Assembly (NCBI GenBank): GCA_028289325.1
Contig: JANQQN010000426.1
Coordinates: 1 to 35,307 of the forward strand
Source: Myxococcota bacterium
GTDB lineage: Bacteria; Myxococcota; Kuafuiibacteriia; Kuafuiibacteriales; Kuafuiibacteriaceae
Length of the DNA stretch: 35,307 bases
Reading direction: 5' to 3'
Numbering within the stretch: the first letter of the stretch is position 1; the number at the start of each line of letters is the position of its first letter. Below, in pieces: positions 16,946 to 24,582 of this stretch. Under the pieces are notes generated by a model that made no database searches, was not told where the DNA came from, and worked only from the letters and a program-made list of their open reading frames with translations. A program made the position numbers and the translations under genes.

Positions 16946-18283
16946 GTGGGACGCTCGGCGCTCAAGATGCGAAACCTCAGGCTCTACGTTTCGCTGGTTT
17001 CGATGGCCGTTGTGCTCGCGGTCATCATCGGGCTGACGGCATGGCAGCTGGGATCCTGGCGTCGGCACGGCGAGTGGACCATCGCCACCGGACACTCGAA
17101 GGGCATGTACAGCGCGCTGGGGCAGGAGCTGAAGTCGATGCTCAACCGGGCGATGCCCGACGATCGGTTCTCGACCGTGCCCTCCGCGGGCAGCGTCGAG
17201 AACATGGGCCTGATCGGAGACCGAAACGCGGATTTCGCTTTCGTTCAGAGCGACACCCGCCCCGCGTCGAACGCTCGCCTCGTCGCGACGCTGTACACGG
17301 AGGTCGTGCATATCGCGGTGCGGGCGGATCTCGCGCCCGAGGTCCGTCGGCTCGAGGACATCCGCGCCCTCGATGCGGTTTCACTGGGCGCGAAAGGCAG
17401 CGGAACGCGACGGGCGGCGATGAAGCTCCTGCGGCACTTCGAGGTCGACGCGGATCCGAGCTGGACGGCCGTTCCTCCCGGAGCTTTGAAAGACAGCTTT
17501 CGCCAACGCCGGTTGGACGCGGCGTTCGTCCTCGTAGGACCGGGGACGGAGTTCGCTCGCGGTCTGTTCTCCACCGGGGAGGTGCGGCTCTTGTCGCTGG
17601 GCTTGGGTCCGCCAGGGGGCACGCCCGCCGACGCGTTTGCGATCCGATACCCGTCCTTCGAGCCGGTTCTGCTGCCGTCCCGCCTGTACGGCAAATTCCC
17701 CACGGAGGCCGTGCAGACGATCGGGGTCACCGCCGCGCTGGTCGCCGGCAAGGAAGTGGACGCGGAGGTCGTACGACAAGTTACCGAGCTATTGTTCGAG
17801 CGGCGCAACGAGCTACAGCGGCGGGAGTCGGCGGCCCAAGCGAGCGGCCAGCCGATGAACGCGGAGTTTCCGCTCGACTTCGGCACTGCGGCCGACGTTC
17901 AGCGGCACGTCATTCCCCTTCACGCCGGCGCCGACGCGTTTTATCGGCGCGAGCGTCCGTCGTTCCTCGTCACGTACGCGGAGGTGTTCAGCCTCGGTAT
18001 CACGCTGATCATCGGTCTGTGGTCCATGGGCACGCTCTTTCTCCGCTGGCGGACCGACCTCAAAAAGGAACGGATCGACGACTACTACGCGGAGATCCGG
18101 CGTGTTACTCGGCTCCCCACCGAGGAACGTCTGCTCGCCTTACACCAGATCCGGGAGCGCGCGTTCGACGAGCTGATGGCCGAGCGTCTCGCGGCCGACG
18201 ACGCATTCGTTATCTTTCACGACTACGTGCTGGCCGAGGTGGCCCGGGCGGAGCGGGAGGCCGAGCGTTCGTCGTCCCGGTGA
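16946..18283 (+). CDS. TAXI-domain membrane protein (TRAP solute-binding-like, two TM segments)
   Basis: A 445-residue protein with an N-terminal TM (about 14-35), a periplasmic TAXI-type solute-binding domain (about 43-330), a second TM (about 348-370) and a helical cytoplasmic tail of about 75 residues. The TAXI features are WTIATGHSKGMYSALGQEL, VPSAGSVENMGLI, DFAFVQSD and the GAKGSGTRRAAMKLLRHF hinge. Classic TAXI proteins are free binding proteins for TRAP transporters (glutamate, dicarboxylates); no TRAP permease gene is near. The two-TM topology with a cytoplasmic tail therefore suggests a ligand sensor or an anchored binding protein. The GTG at 16946 is preferred for its upstream GAGGGGG. 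It is divergent from the TIR gene and ends five bases before the convergent pseudokinase gene. Confidence 0.85.
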   Translation: MGRSALKMRNLRLYVSLVSMAVVLAVIIGLTAWQLGSWRRHGEWTIATGHSKGMYSALGQELKSMLNRAMPDDRFSTVPSAGSVENMGLIGDRNADFAFVQSDTRPASNARLVATLYTEVVHIAVRADLAPEVRRLEDIRALDAVSLGAKGSGTRRAAMKLLRHFEVDADPSWTAVPPGALKDSFRQRRLDAAFVLVGPGTEFARGLFSTGEVRLLSLGLGPPGGTPADAFAIRYPSFEPVLLPSRLYGKFPTEAVQTIGVTAALVAGKEVDAEVVRQVTELLFERRNELQRRESAAQASGQPMNAEFPLDFGTAADVQRHVIPLHAGADAFYRRERPSFLVTYAEVFSLGITLIIGLWSMGTLFLRWRTDLKKERIDDYYAEIRRVTRLPTEERLLALHQIRERAFDELMAERLAADDAFVIFHDYVLAEVARAEREAERSSSR

Positions 18284-18288
18284 TGGGT

Positions 18289-19191
18289 TCACCTCGCAGC
18301 GCGCCGGTCCGGGAGCAGCTTGTTGGCGACGGCCAACAACCGCTGGATCTGAGGGGCGGCGGACTCCGGTCGTTGCCGAAGGGCGTCTTCGAGCATCGAG
18401 AGCAGGGCGTCGACGTCGTCGAAGCGATCGTCGGGTCGGCGGGCCAGGCATCCGACGGTCGCCGCGACCATCAGTTCGGGGACCGTGTCCGGAAGGGGGG
18501 GCACATCCGCGGCGTGGATGGCCTCCCGCAGCGGGCCGGGCTCGAGTCGAGCGAACAGAGGCCGGTCGGCGAGCAGCTCCCAGCTGATCACCCCGAGGCT
18601 GAACAGATCGCTGCGGCCGTCGACCGGCCCTCCGTCGAGCGATTCCGGGCTTTGGTATGGGGATACCGGTTGGCCGAGGTTGGTGCGTTCCGGGTCCGAC
18701 CGGACGAAGGTGCCGACCTTGACGTCGCCGTCGGGCGTGAGGCCGATCTGCGCGGGGTGCAGGGGGCGGCCGAGGGTCCCGACGCAGCGACCGTCTCGTC
18801 GTCTCGCGCGCTGGATGGCGCGCAGCGCCTTCGCGGCGCCGACGAGAACGGCGGCCACGGTCCACGGAGGCATCACCCGCCCGCCTCGTCGCAGCCCGTC
18901 GAGTAAGGTGGGGAGCCGCAGGCCGTCGATCGGCTCGACCGCGAACCATTCACGGTCACGGTCGGCGTCGGCGGCCAACACGCGAGCGACGTTGGCATGG
19001 GCGATGCCACGCGCGGTGGCGAGGTCGCTGGCCACGACGACCGGTGGCCGCAGGCTGTCTTGCACCGTGGCTTGAATGTCGATGTGCGCGGTGCCGCCAT
19101 CCGCGGCTCGGCCCAGCCAGATCTGACCTCCGCCGTAGTCGACGACCGGACACAGCAGTCGATACGGGCCGACGACGTCGCCCTGCGTCAC
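18289..19191 (-). CDS. Stand-alone Ser/Thr pseudokinase
   Basis: A 300-residue protein consisting only of a protein-kinase-like fold. The structural C-lobe is well preserved: YQSPESLDG (activation segment end, 179-186) and DGRSDLFSLGVISWELLADR (191-210), then a final Arg in PDDRFDDVDALL. The catalytic elements are lost: LGRPLHPAQI (140-149) replaces HRDxKxxN, KVGTF (158-162) replaces DFG, and the N-lobe lacks both the Gly loop consensus and the VAIK lysine (AHIDIQA). It is therefore almost certainly inactive as a kinase and may bind a partner or nucleotide. The start is GTG with AGGGTAGG upstream. It has no membrane segment. Position beside the TAXI protein and near the pseudokinase-TIR protein suggests a common signalling pathway. 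Confidence 0.85.
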   Translation of the reverse strand: MTQGDVVGPYRLLCPVVDYGGGQIWLGRAADGGTAHIDIQATVQDSLRPPVVVASDLATARGIAHANVARVLAADADRDREWFAVEPIDGLRLPTLLDGLRRGGRVMPPWTVAAVLVGAAKALRAIQRARRRDGRCVGTLGRPLHPAQIGLTPDGDVKVGTFVRSDPERTNLGQPVSPYQSPESLDGGPVDGRSDLFSLGVISWELLADRPLFARLEPGPLREAIHAADVPPLPDTVPELMVAATVGCLARRPDDRFDDVDALLSMLEDALRQRPESAAPQIQRLLAVANKLLPDRRAAR

Positions 19192-19311
19192 ATAGGCAGC
19201 CTACCCTAGGATCCAGGGGTCGGACGAACGTCGCGCGGGCGAGTCTGCGCCCGCTGTTCGCTTTCTTGGCGCTATCGCTACGGCGGGGAGCATCCCGCTG
19301 CGGCGACGAGG

Positions 19312-19881
19312 TCAGCCGTCTTCGTCCCGGCGTCGCACGCGGATCACCCCCGTCTTCGTGGTTCGTCTCGAAGATGGAGGAGGCGGCGCGACCGGAGGGG
19401 CATCGTCCCCGGTCGGCGGATGGATGCCCGCGTCGCGGTCCGAAACATCCAGGGTGTCGGCGGCGCACTGACGACACAGCGCGCGGGCCTGATGACGAGG
19501 GATGAAGTGGAGCGTGTCCGTTGCCCCGCAGCGAACGCAGACGATCGATCGCGCGACCCGCGTTCCGTGCGCGGTTCGGACCTTGGGATGTTCGCGGGCC
19601 GCGTTCTCCTCCGCCGCGTCGGTGGGGCGCTGATCCCGGTCTCTATCGCCCCCTCGGTTTCGTTCGTTCGTTCGGTTTTCGCCGTCGTTCGGGCGAGCTC
19701 GCCCGCCGGCCCGCGCCCTCGAACGGTCGTTCGAGCGCCGGTTCTGGTCCTGGGATCCACGCTGGCGGTCCGAAGACCGGTCGTCGCCACGACGGCGGGG
19801 GCCACGCGGGCCCGAGCCGGCGGCCGACGATCGCCGTCCGCGCGGGTGCCGGGGCTCGTCGCCCCCAGATTCGTGTGCCAT
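19312..19881 (-). CDS. Arg-rich disordered protein with a CxxC-CxxC zinc ribbon
   Basis: A 189-residue, very basic protein. Residues 1-100 are low complexity and Arg/Asp/Gly/Asn-rich (for example RSSDRQRGSQDQNRRSNDR), typical of RNA-binding or condensate-forming tails. A compact zinc ribbon follows: CVRCG (C115, C118) and CRQC (C136, C139) around the hydrophobic DTLHFIPRHQARAL. The C-terminal 40 residues are Pro- and Arg-rich. Similar CxxC-x17-CxxC ribbons occur in short bacterial proteins thought to bind nucleic acid; the exact role is unknown. The ATG at 19881 lies 99 bases from lexA on the opposite strand, so the two share a regulatory region and this gene could be SOS-responsive; that is inference. 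Confidence 0.75.
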   Translation of the reverse strand: MAHESGGDEPRHPRGRRSSAAGSGPRGPRRRGDDRSSDRQRGSQDQNRRSNDRSRARAGGRARPNDGENRTNERNRGGDRDRDQRPTDAAEENAAREHPKVRTAHGTRVARSIVCVRCGATDTLHFIPRHQARALCRQCAADTLDVSDRDAGIHPPTGDDAPPVAPPPPSSRRTTKTGVIRVRRRDEDG

Positions 19882-19949
19882 CGCGCCTCAGTACTAACGG
19901 TTCGGGGTCGGGAAATCTTCGTAAAAACACGCCGGCTCAAATGTTGCGC

Positions 19950-19966
19950 TTATACAGGTGTTCAGA
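19950..19966 (+). promoter_or_regulatory. Candidate LexA (SOS) box
   Basis: TTATACAGGTGTTCAGA, 15 bases before the lexA ATG, fits 14 of 17 positions of the myxobacterial LexA motif as I recall it (CTRHAMRYBYGTTCAGS), including the whole GTTCAG core. It would give LexA autorepression and could also affect the divergent zinc-ribbon gene. Confidence 0.45.
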
Positions 19967-19980
19967 TACAGTGGTTTCCG

Positions 19981-20658
19981 ATGCAGGGGCTCACGGAGCG
20001 ACAGCGCCAGATTCTCGAGTTCATAACCAAGCGAATCGAGGAACAAGGCTATCCGCCGACCATTCGGGAGATCGGCGAACAGATGGGCATCAAGTCCACG
20101 AATGGGGTCAACGATCACCTCAAAGCCCTCGAGCGCAAGGGATTCCTGAAACGAGAGGGGCTGAAGTCGCGGGCGCTTCGACCGGTCCACATGCCTGACG
20201 ACAAGGCGAGCGCGCAGGTCGACCCGAATGTAGTGAGCGCCGTCATTCCTGAGTCGGGCCGTACGGTCGCGGTGAAGGTGCTGGGCCGGGTGGCCGCGGG
20301 CGCCCCGATCTTGGCCGACGAGCATCCGGAAGACACCGTCCATGTCGACAGCTTCTTCCTCGGGCGCGGCAACGGCGCCAAAGTCTTCGCGCTGCGAGTC
20401 ACCGGGGATTCGATGATCGAAGTGGGGATCCTCGACGGCGATTACATCTTCGTTCGTAAGCAGATCGAAGCCCGTCGCGGCGACATCGTGGTGGCGATGA
20501 TCGATGGCGAGGCGACGGTGAAACGCTACGAACCAAAGGGCGACGTCATCCATTTCGTGCCCGAGAACCGCACGATGGAGCCGATCGTGGTTCGTCGATC
20601 AGACTTCCGGAACACATCCATCCTAGGCATCGTGGTCGGGGTCTACCGTCAGGTCTGA
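19981..20658 (+). CDS. lexA: LexA repressor, SOS response
   Basis: LexA represses DNA-damage genes and cleaves itself when RecA filaments form. The 225-residue protein starts at the ATG at 19981 (MQGLTERQRQILEFI), exactly where LexA proteins begin, although no ribosome-binding site is visible. The winged HTH covers about 28-65 (TIREIGEQMGIKSTNGVNDH). The cleavage site is Ala106-Gly107 in GRVAAGAPI. The peptidase dyad is Ser144 (TGDSMIE) and Lys181 (GEATVKRY). All functional residues are intact. A candidate LexA box lies just upstream, so autorepression is likely. The protein is of the usual length for gram-negative LexA with a slightly long hinge. recA, imuA or dnaE2 genes are not in the window. 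Confidence 0.97.
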   Translation: MQGLTERQRQILEFITKRIEEQGYPPTIREIGEQMGIKSTNGVNDHLKALERKGFLKREGLKSRALRPVHMPDDKASAQVDPNVVSAVIPESGRTVAVKVLGRVAAGAPILADEHPEDTVHVDSFFLGRGNGAKVFALRVTGDSMIEVGILDGDYIFVRKQIEARRGDIVVAMIDGEATVKRYEPKGDVIHFVPENRTMEPIVVRRSDFRNTSILGIVVGVYRQV

Positions 20659-20737
20659 GACCTAGGCTCGCCGAACCGGCGCGCGCGTCGGATAGTCTTT
20701 GCCCCGAAGACCCCACAGCGCATATGGGCGTCATCAT

Positions 20738-21685
20738 ATGGACCAGGAGGTCGAATATTACTTTCAGCGCTACGGTGACCTCGAGCTGCATCGCCGTATG
20801 ATCGCCGATCGCTGGCGAACCGAAGCGTTCGCTCGCGCGCTACGGCAGGCGGTCCGCCCGGGCGACGTGGTGCTCGACGTGGGAACCGGCACCGGAATCC
20901 TCGCCATGATCGCGGCCAAGGCGGGCGCGAAACGCGTTTACGGGGTCGAGCAGTCACCGATCGCGCAGACCGCCGCGAATCTGGTCAAGGCCAATGGGCT
21001 CAGCGATCGCGTCAAGATCCTCCGGGGCCCCGCGAACGCGGTGAACCTCGATGAGCGGGTGGACCTCCTGGTCAGTGAATGGCTAGGGCACATGGCGTTC
21101 GTCGAAAACATGCTGGACGACGTGATCGCGGCCAGAGATCAGAATCTCGCCGCCGACGGGCGGATGCTTCCGGCCCGGGTCGATGTGATGCTCGCGCCGG
21201 TCGGCGACCCCGTGTTGTTTCACCAGTTCGGTCCCGGCTTTTGGCGGCGCGCCGTCGAGGGGCTCGACCTGTCCGCGCTCGAGAAGCTCGAGCTGGCCCA
21301 GGGGCGAGCGCTTCAAACCCGGGTGGAGCCGTCGACGATGCTCGCGGCCCCGGGGACGCTGGTCAGCGTCGACCTCAAGACGTGTGATACCGAGGCCCCG
21401 TTCCGGTCGGGTCGGGTGCAGTTCGAGATCGAGCGCGACGCGATGCTGGACGGATTCGTCGGGTGGTTCACGACCGCGCTGACCGACGACGTCGAGCTCG
21501 ACACCAGTCCTCATCGGCCGGAAACCCACTGGTCCCAGACCTATTTCTCGTTCGATCCGATGTCCGTGTCGGCGGGAGAAAAGATCGAAGTGGAATTCGG
21601 CATCGATCGGGACCCGACCGAGCCCCGACACTTGAAGATCGGCCTCGACGTCGACGGCGCCGGCCGTACCTACACCGTCGAGTGA
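20738..21685 (+). CDS. Protein arginine N-methyltransferase homologue (PRMT family)
   Basis: A 315-residue protein that follows the eukaryotic PRMT plan from end to end. YYFQRYGDLELHRRMIADRW (7-26) matches the PRMT N-terminal YYF..Y......H..M..D segment. VLDVGTGTGILAMIAAKAGA (45-64) is the SAM site, with E71 for the ribose. The double-E loop is SEWLGHMAFVENML, with E114 and E123 nine residues apart as in PRMT1. The THW loop is intact at THWSQT (263-268), preceded by TSPHRPE as in PRMT1. The C-terminal beta-barrel ends the protein without extra domains. All residues needed for arginine methylation appear present. The ATG at 20738 is preferred over a TTG at 20699; neither has a good ribosome-binding site. 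It follows lexA by 79 bases. Substrate unknown; PRMTs are uncommon in bacteria. Confidence 0.85.
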   Translation: MDQEVEYYFQRYGDLELHRRMIADRWRTEAFARALRQAVRPGDVVLDVGTGTGILAMIAAKAGAKRVYGVEQSPIAQTAANLVKANGLSDRVKILRGPANAVNLDERVDLLVSEWLGHMAFVENMLDDVIAARDQNLAADGRMLPARVDVMLAPVGDPVLFHQFGPGFWRRAVEGLDLSALEKLELAQGRALQTRVEPSTMLAAPGTLVSVDLKTCDTEAPFRSGRVQFEIERDAMLDGFVGWFTTALTDDVELDTSPHRPETHWSQTYFSFDPMSVSAGEKIEVEFGIDRDPTEPRHLKIGLDVDGAGRTYTVE

Positions 21686-21688
21686 TCC

Positions 21689-23128
21689 TCACTGCGATGA
21701 AAGAATGGCGACCATGGTGGCCATCCGTTCGATCGCCGTTCGAAAGCTGGCTTCCGAGACCGGGACCGGGCCGCTCGCCTCGAGATCTCGCGGAGTTCGC
21801 TTAAAAGGAGCGACGCCGAACACCGGGACGCCGACGCTCCGCAGCGGATCCGCGCCCTGGGGGCGGCGACCGAGGATCGGCACCACCACCGTGTCATCCG
21901 TGACCTGGGCCGCGGCCCGAAGCCGCTCGAGCCAGTCGGTTCTCGGCCCCGTGATGCTCGCCGCCGACGCGACACGAACGTTGATATGAACGTCGGGGTC
22001 GCCGACGGTGGCGCGCAGCCGGCGGGCCATGCCCGCGGGGGTGGAATCCTCGAGCAGCCCTACCGTCAAGAACGCCCGGCTTCGATACGGCGACTGGGTA
22101 TCTCCATAGCGACCCGCCTCGATGCGAAGGGTCTGAATCTCATCGATGAACTGGGCCGCGACCCCCGGACGGTCGATCAGCTCGGGCACGACCAACAGCT
22201 GGGCGCCCAGGATGGATCGAGCGAGCCATCGCGTGGGCAGGGCCATGCCCTTCGAGGCTTCGCGCAGGAACGCGCGGTTGGTCGGCGTGAAGTGGGGCGG
22301 CCGTTTCATGGCCTTGATCGCCACCAGCGCCTGGGCCAGGCGATCGCTGCTGTTCGACCCGATCCCGTCTCGCCGGGTGACGGTGGCGACCTGAAGCACG
22401 GCCGTCCCCCGCTCCCCGACGGCCACCGCCATGACCGTTTCACCGTTGCCGGACCAGTCGACCACATCGGCGCCGCCTCCGGTGAGGGCGACGGTCGCGG
22501 TGGCGATGGCGGGCACGGCGGAGATGACGTCGTCGAGGCTGCGCGCGGAGATGTCGAGCGCGTCGGGGAGGGCCACGACGTGGACGTCGCGCTGGCGCGG
22601 ACCGTCCACGCTCGCCAGCACCGCGAGGCTGGTGGCGTGGAGGACGGCCAGGCCCTTGCCGCCGGCGATACCGGCGCCCCACAGGGCGCCGTCCTTCGGG
22701 GTGAGCGCGAACGGGGGGGCGTCGGCGGGCCAAGCCGCGCGATCGACGCTCTCGGTGTCCAGGTGGCACAGCAAAACCACGGGCGGACCTTGAGCGTCGA
22801 CGGCTTCGACCCGACCCCACACCGCCCATCGGTCCGAGCCGACGGAGATCAACTCCGTTTCGACCGCTTCCCGCCGCAGGAAAGATTGCAGAATATCCGC
22901 TGCCGCCCGCCCGGCGCCCCCCGGCTGGCTGGTGTTCACGGCCACCAGGCGCTGTAGCAGCTCTCGAGCGCGGGCGGTCCAGGCGGACCACTGGACGTCG
23001 GCGATAACCGGGGGCGCAGTCTGTCGGCTCGCGGGGCTGCTCGCACATCCGAGCGGTCCCGACAGCACGAGCGTGGCCGCCGCGGTAAGACGGCGGAGGG
23101 TTCGTGTGAGGCTCCGGACGGCCACCAC
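21689..23128 (-). CDS. M20-family peptidase-like lipoprotein, catalytically degenerate
   Basis: A 479-residue protein with a signal sequence ending PLGC (Cys28), probably a lipoprotein although the lipobox is not ideal. The fold is M20 (ArgE/DapE/CPG2-like): VVLLCHLDTESVD (117-129) supplies the first metal His122 and Asp124, followed by the PFALTPKDGALWGAG lead-in. The bridging Asp of the GxGxxDxKG motif is Gly156 (GAGIAGGKG), and the DEE motif that holds the catalytic Glu and next metal ligand is DAL (189-191). Both losses make peptidase activity unlikely. The dimerisation insertion and the C-terminal strand-helix region are present. It may be a non-catalytic binding protein. It ends three bases beyond the PRMT gene, convergent, and is divergent from the EF-hand gene. 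Confidence 0.8.
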   Translation of the reverse strand: MVAVRSLTRTLRRLTAAATLVLSGPLGCASSPASRQTAPPVIADVQWSAWTARARELLQRLVAVNTSQPGGAGRAAADILQSFLRREAVETELISVGSDRWAVWGRVEAVDAQGPPVVLLCHLDTESVDRAAWPADAPPFALTPKDGALWGAGIAGGKGLAVLHATSLAVLASVDGPRQRDVHVVALPDALDISARSLDDVISAVPAIATATVALTGGGADVVDWSGNGETVMAVAVGERGTAVLQVATVTRRDGIGSNSSDRLAQALVAIKAMKRPPHFTPTNRAFLREASKGMALPTRWLARSILGAQLLVVPELIDRPGVAAQFIDEIQTLRIEAGRYGDTQSPYRSRAFLTVGLLEDSTPAGMARRLRATVGDPDVHINVRVASAASITGPRTDWLERLRAAAQVTDDTVVVPILGRRPQGADPLRSVGVPVFGVAPFKRTPRDLEASGPVPVSEASFRTAIERMATMVAILSSQ

Positions 23129-23191
23129 GAACCGTATAAACCCACCGGGCCCCTGGACCTACCCTCTTGTGGTGGTGTAGCCCAAGATGAC

Positions 23192-23692
23192 GTGGCTGGT
23201 CTCGATCTTCCCGTCAAACTCCGCCGCGGCCTCGGCAAAGGCAAAGTCGTTCCCGCCGAGGAGCTCACCCGTCGTCTCCTCCAGTTCGATGAAGATGGCG
23301 ATGGTAACCTGAGCCGGGAAGACCTCACGAAATTCTTCTTGCACCACCGCGTCGGCGGTCAGTGGTTCTGCGAGGTGGTCACCAAGACGTTGTGGGACAT
23401 CGCCGAAGATCGGTGGTCCGAACGGATCGAGAGCATCACCGCCGACGCCCTCGGACGGGTGATCAGCTACAGCATGTCCAGACCCGCGCGGCGAGCCACG
23501 CGATACGTCATTACCCCCGACGCGGTGCAGGGCCTGGAGGAACGACGATCTCTTCAACCCGCGGCCCCTGTTCGCCGGCCCCCGGGGGCCGTGAGTACGC
23601 GGGCCGAGCCGACGCCGACCCGGGCCGACCCCCGCGCTCGGGGCCCCGTGCGACCGGGTCCCCGCCGTCCGGGGCCTCGTCCTCGCCGCTGA
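23192..23692 (+). CDS. Small EF-hand protein with Arg/Pro-rich tail
   Basis: A 166-residue protein with one EF-hand loop, DEDGDGNLSRED (33-44): positions 1, 3, 5, 7 and 9 (D, D, D, N, S) fit calcium binding, but position 12 is Asp rather than Glu, which usually weakens Ca2+ and favours Mg2+. A helical region follows (about 45-105, WFCEVVTKTLWDIAEDRWSERI). The last 45 residues are Pro/Arg-rich and basic (RPGPRRPGPRPRR at the end). There is no signal peptide, so it should be cytosolic. The GTG start at 23192 lacks a visible ribosome-binding site. It ends five bases before the pseudouridine synthase gene, with which it likely shares a transcript; a nucleic-acid-binding role for the tail is a guess. 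Confidence 0.65.
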   Translation: MAGLDLPVKLRRGLGKGKVVPAEELTRRLLQFDEDGDGNLSREDLTKFFLHHRVGGQWFCEVVTKTLWDIAEDRWSERIESITADALGRVISYSMSRPARRATRYVITPDAVQGLEERRSLQPAAPVRRPPGAVSTRAEPTPTRADPRARGPVRPGPRRPGPRPRR

Positions 23693-23697
23693 TTCGA

Positions 23698-24582
23698 ATG
23701 AGCGCCCTGCCGCCCGACGCGCGCGGCGTGCGGATCGACCACGCCATCTACGCGCTGCTCACCGCCCACGGACGACCGACGTCGGTCCGGGAGGTGCGGC
23801 GAGCGCTCAAGGACGGGCGAATTCGCGTCGAAGGGCGGGTGGTGGCGCCCGGTCGCCCTGCCGCGGGAGGCGAGCGGGTCGACCTCGACGGGTTCGTGCC
23901 TCGGGCGGAGGCCCAGGTTCGACCGGCGACGGAAACCGATGAGGTGCAGGTGGTCAGCGAGGACGACGACGTGCTCGTGCTGAACAAGCCTTCGGGTCGG
24001 CCGACCCATCCCCTGCGCCCGGACGACGACTCGACGTTGCTGAGTGTGGCGGTGGCGCTGGCCCCATCGGTCGCCCACGCGGGCCCTCCGTTGGAGGGCG
24101 GGCTCGTGCATCGGCTGGACCTCGGCACCTCTGGGGTCGTGGTGTTCGCGAAGACTCGGGTGGCGCGGGCGGCCCTTCGGCGGGCCTTTCGCGCCCATCG
24201 AGTGCAGAAGATCTACGATGCGATCACCGTGCTTCCATCGTGGTCATCGCGGGTGACCGCCGGTCGCATCGAAGGCCGTGGGGCCCGGGTTCGCGTGTGG
24301 GCGGAGGGGGCGACGGTGGGGTTACCGGCCAGTTCGATGCTTAAGGTCTTGCAACGGACCTCCGACCGCGCGTGGATTTCGGCCGAAACGTGGACCGGCC
24401 GCCGACATCAGATCCGGGCGCATCTTGCCCACCTCGACGCACCCATCGTTGGCGATCCGCTGTACGGCGGCCCCCGCGCCCTTCGGCTGGGACTTCACGC
24501 CCGGGAGGTGGTGTTGCCCGACGGGCGAACGTTTTTTGCGCCCGCCCCGCCAGATTTCGAGGCCCTGCTAACATCGTCATGA
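23698..24582 (+). CDS. RluA-family pseudouridine synthase
   Basis: A 294-residue RluA/RluC/RluD-type enzyme converting specific uridines in rRNA or tRNA to pseudouridine. An S4-like RNA-binding domain occupies about 10-70 (TSVREVRRALKDGRIRVEGR). The catalytic motif is HRLDLGTSGVVVFAKT with Asp141, preceded by VLVLNKPSGRPTHP (motif I). The later WISAETWTGRRHQIRAHLAH carries the RxHQIRxH motif typical of the family, then GDPLYGG. The start at the ATG at 23698 is just after the stop of the EF-hand gene; the frame extends further upstream only as antiphase sequence of that gene. Its stop overlaps the ATG of the next gene (ATGA), showing translational coupling. Exact target site cannot be deduced. 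Confidence 0.93.
   Translation: MSALPPDARGVRIDHAIYALLTAHGRPTSVREVRRALKDGRIRVEGRVVAPGRPAAGGERVDLDGFVPRAEAQVRPATETDEVQVVSEDDDVLVLNKPSGRPTHPLRPDDDSTLLSVAVALAPSVAHAGPPLEGGLVHRLDLGTSGVVVFAKTRVARAALRRAFRAHRVQKIYDAITVLPSWSSRVTAGRIEGRGARVRVWAEGATVGLPASSMLKVLQRTSDRAWISAETWTGRRHQIRAHLAHLDAPIVGDPLYGGPRALRLGLHAREVVLPDGRTFFAPAPPDFEALLTSS

Noticed and set aside
17041-18906. A 621-codon open frame on the plus strand
   Set aside because: It overlaps the TAXI gene in another frame and the pseudokinase gene in antisense; its translation is Arg-rich without motifs.
19420-19980. N-terminal extension of LexA by about 187 residues
   Set aside because: The frame is antisense to the zinc-ribbon gene; LexA homologues start at the ATG at 19981.
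20721-20740. Two CATATG palindromes before the PRMT gene as a possible operator
   Set aside because: Each is a short self-palindrome and the second is formed by the start codon itself; too little to support a site.
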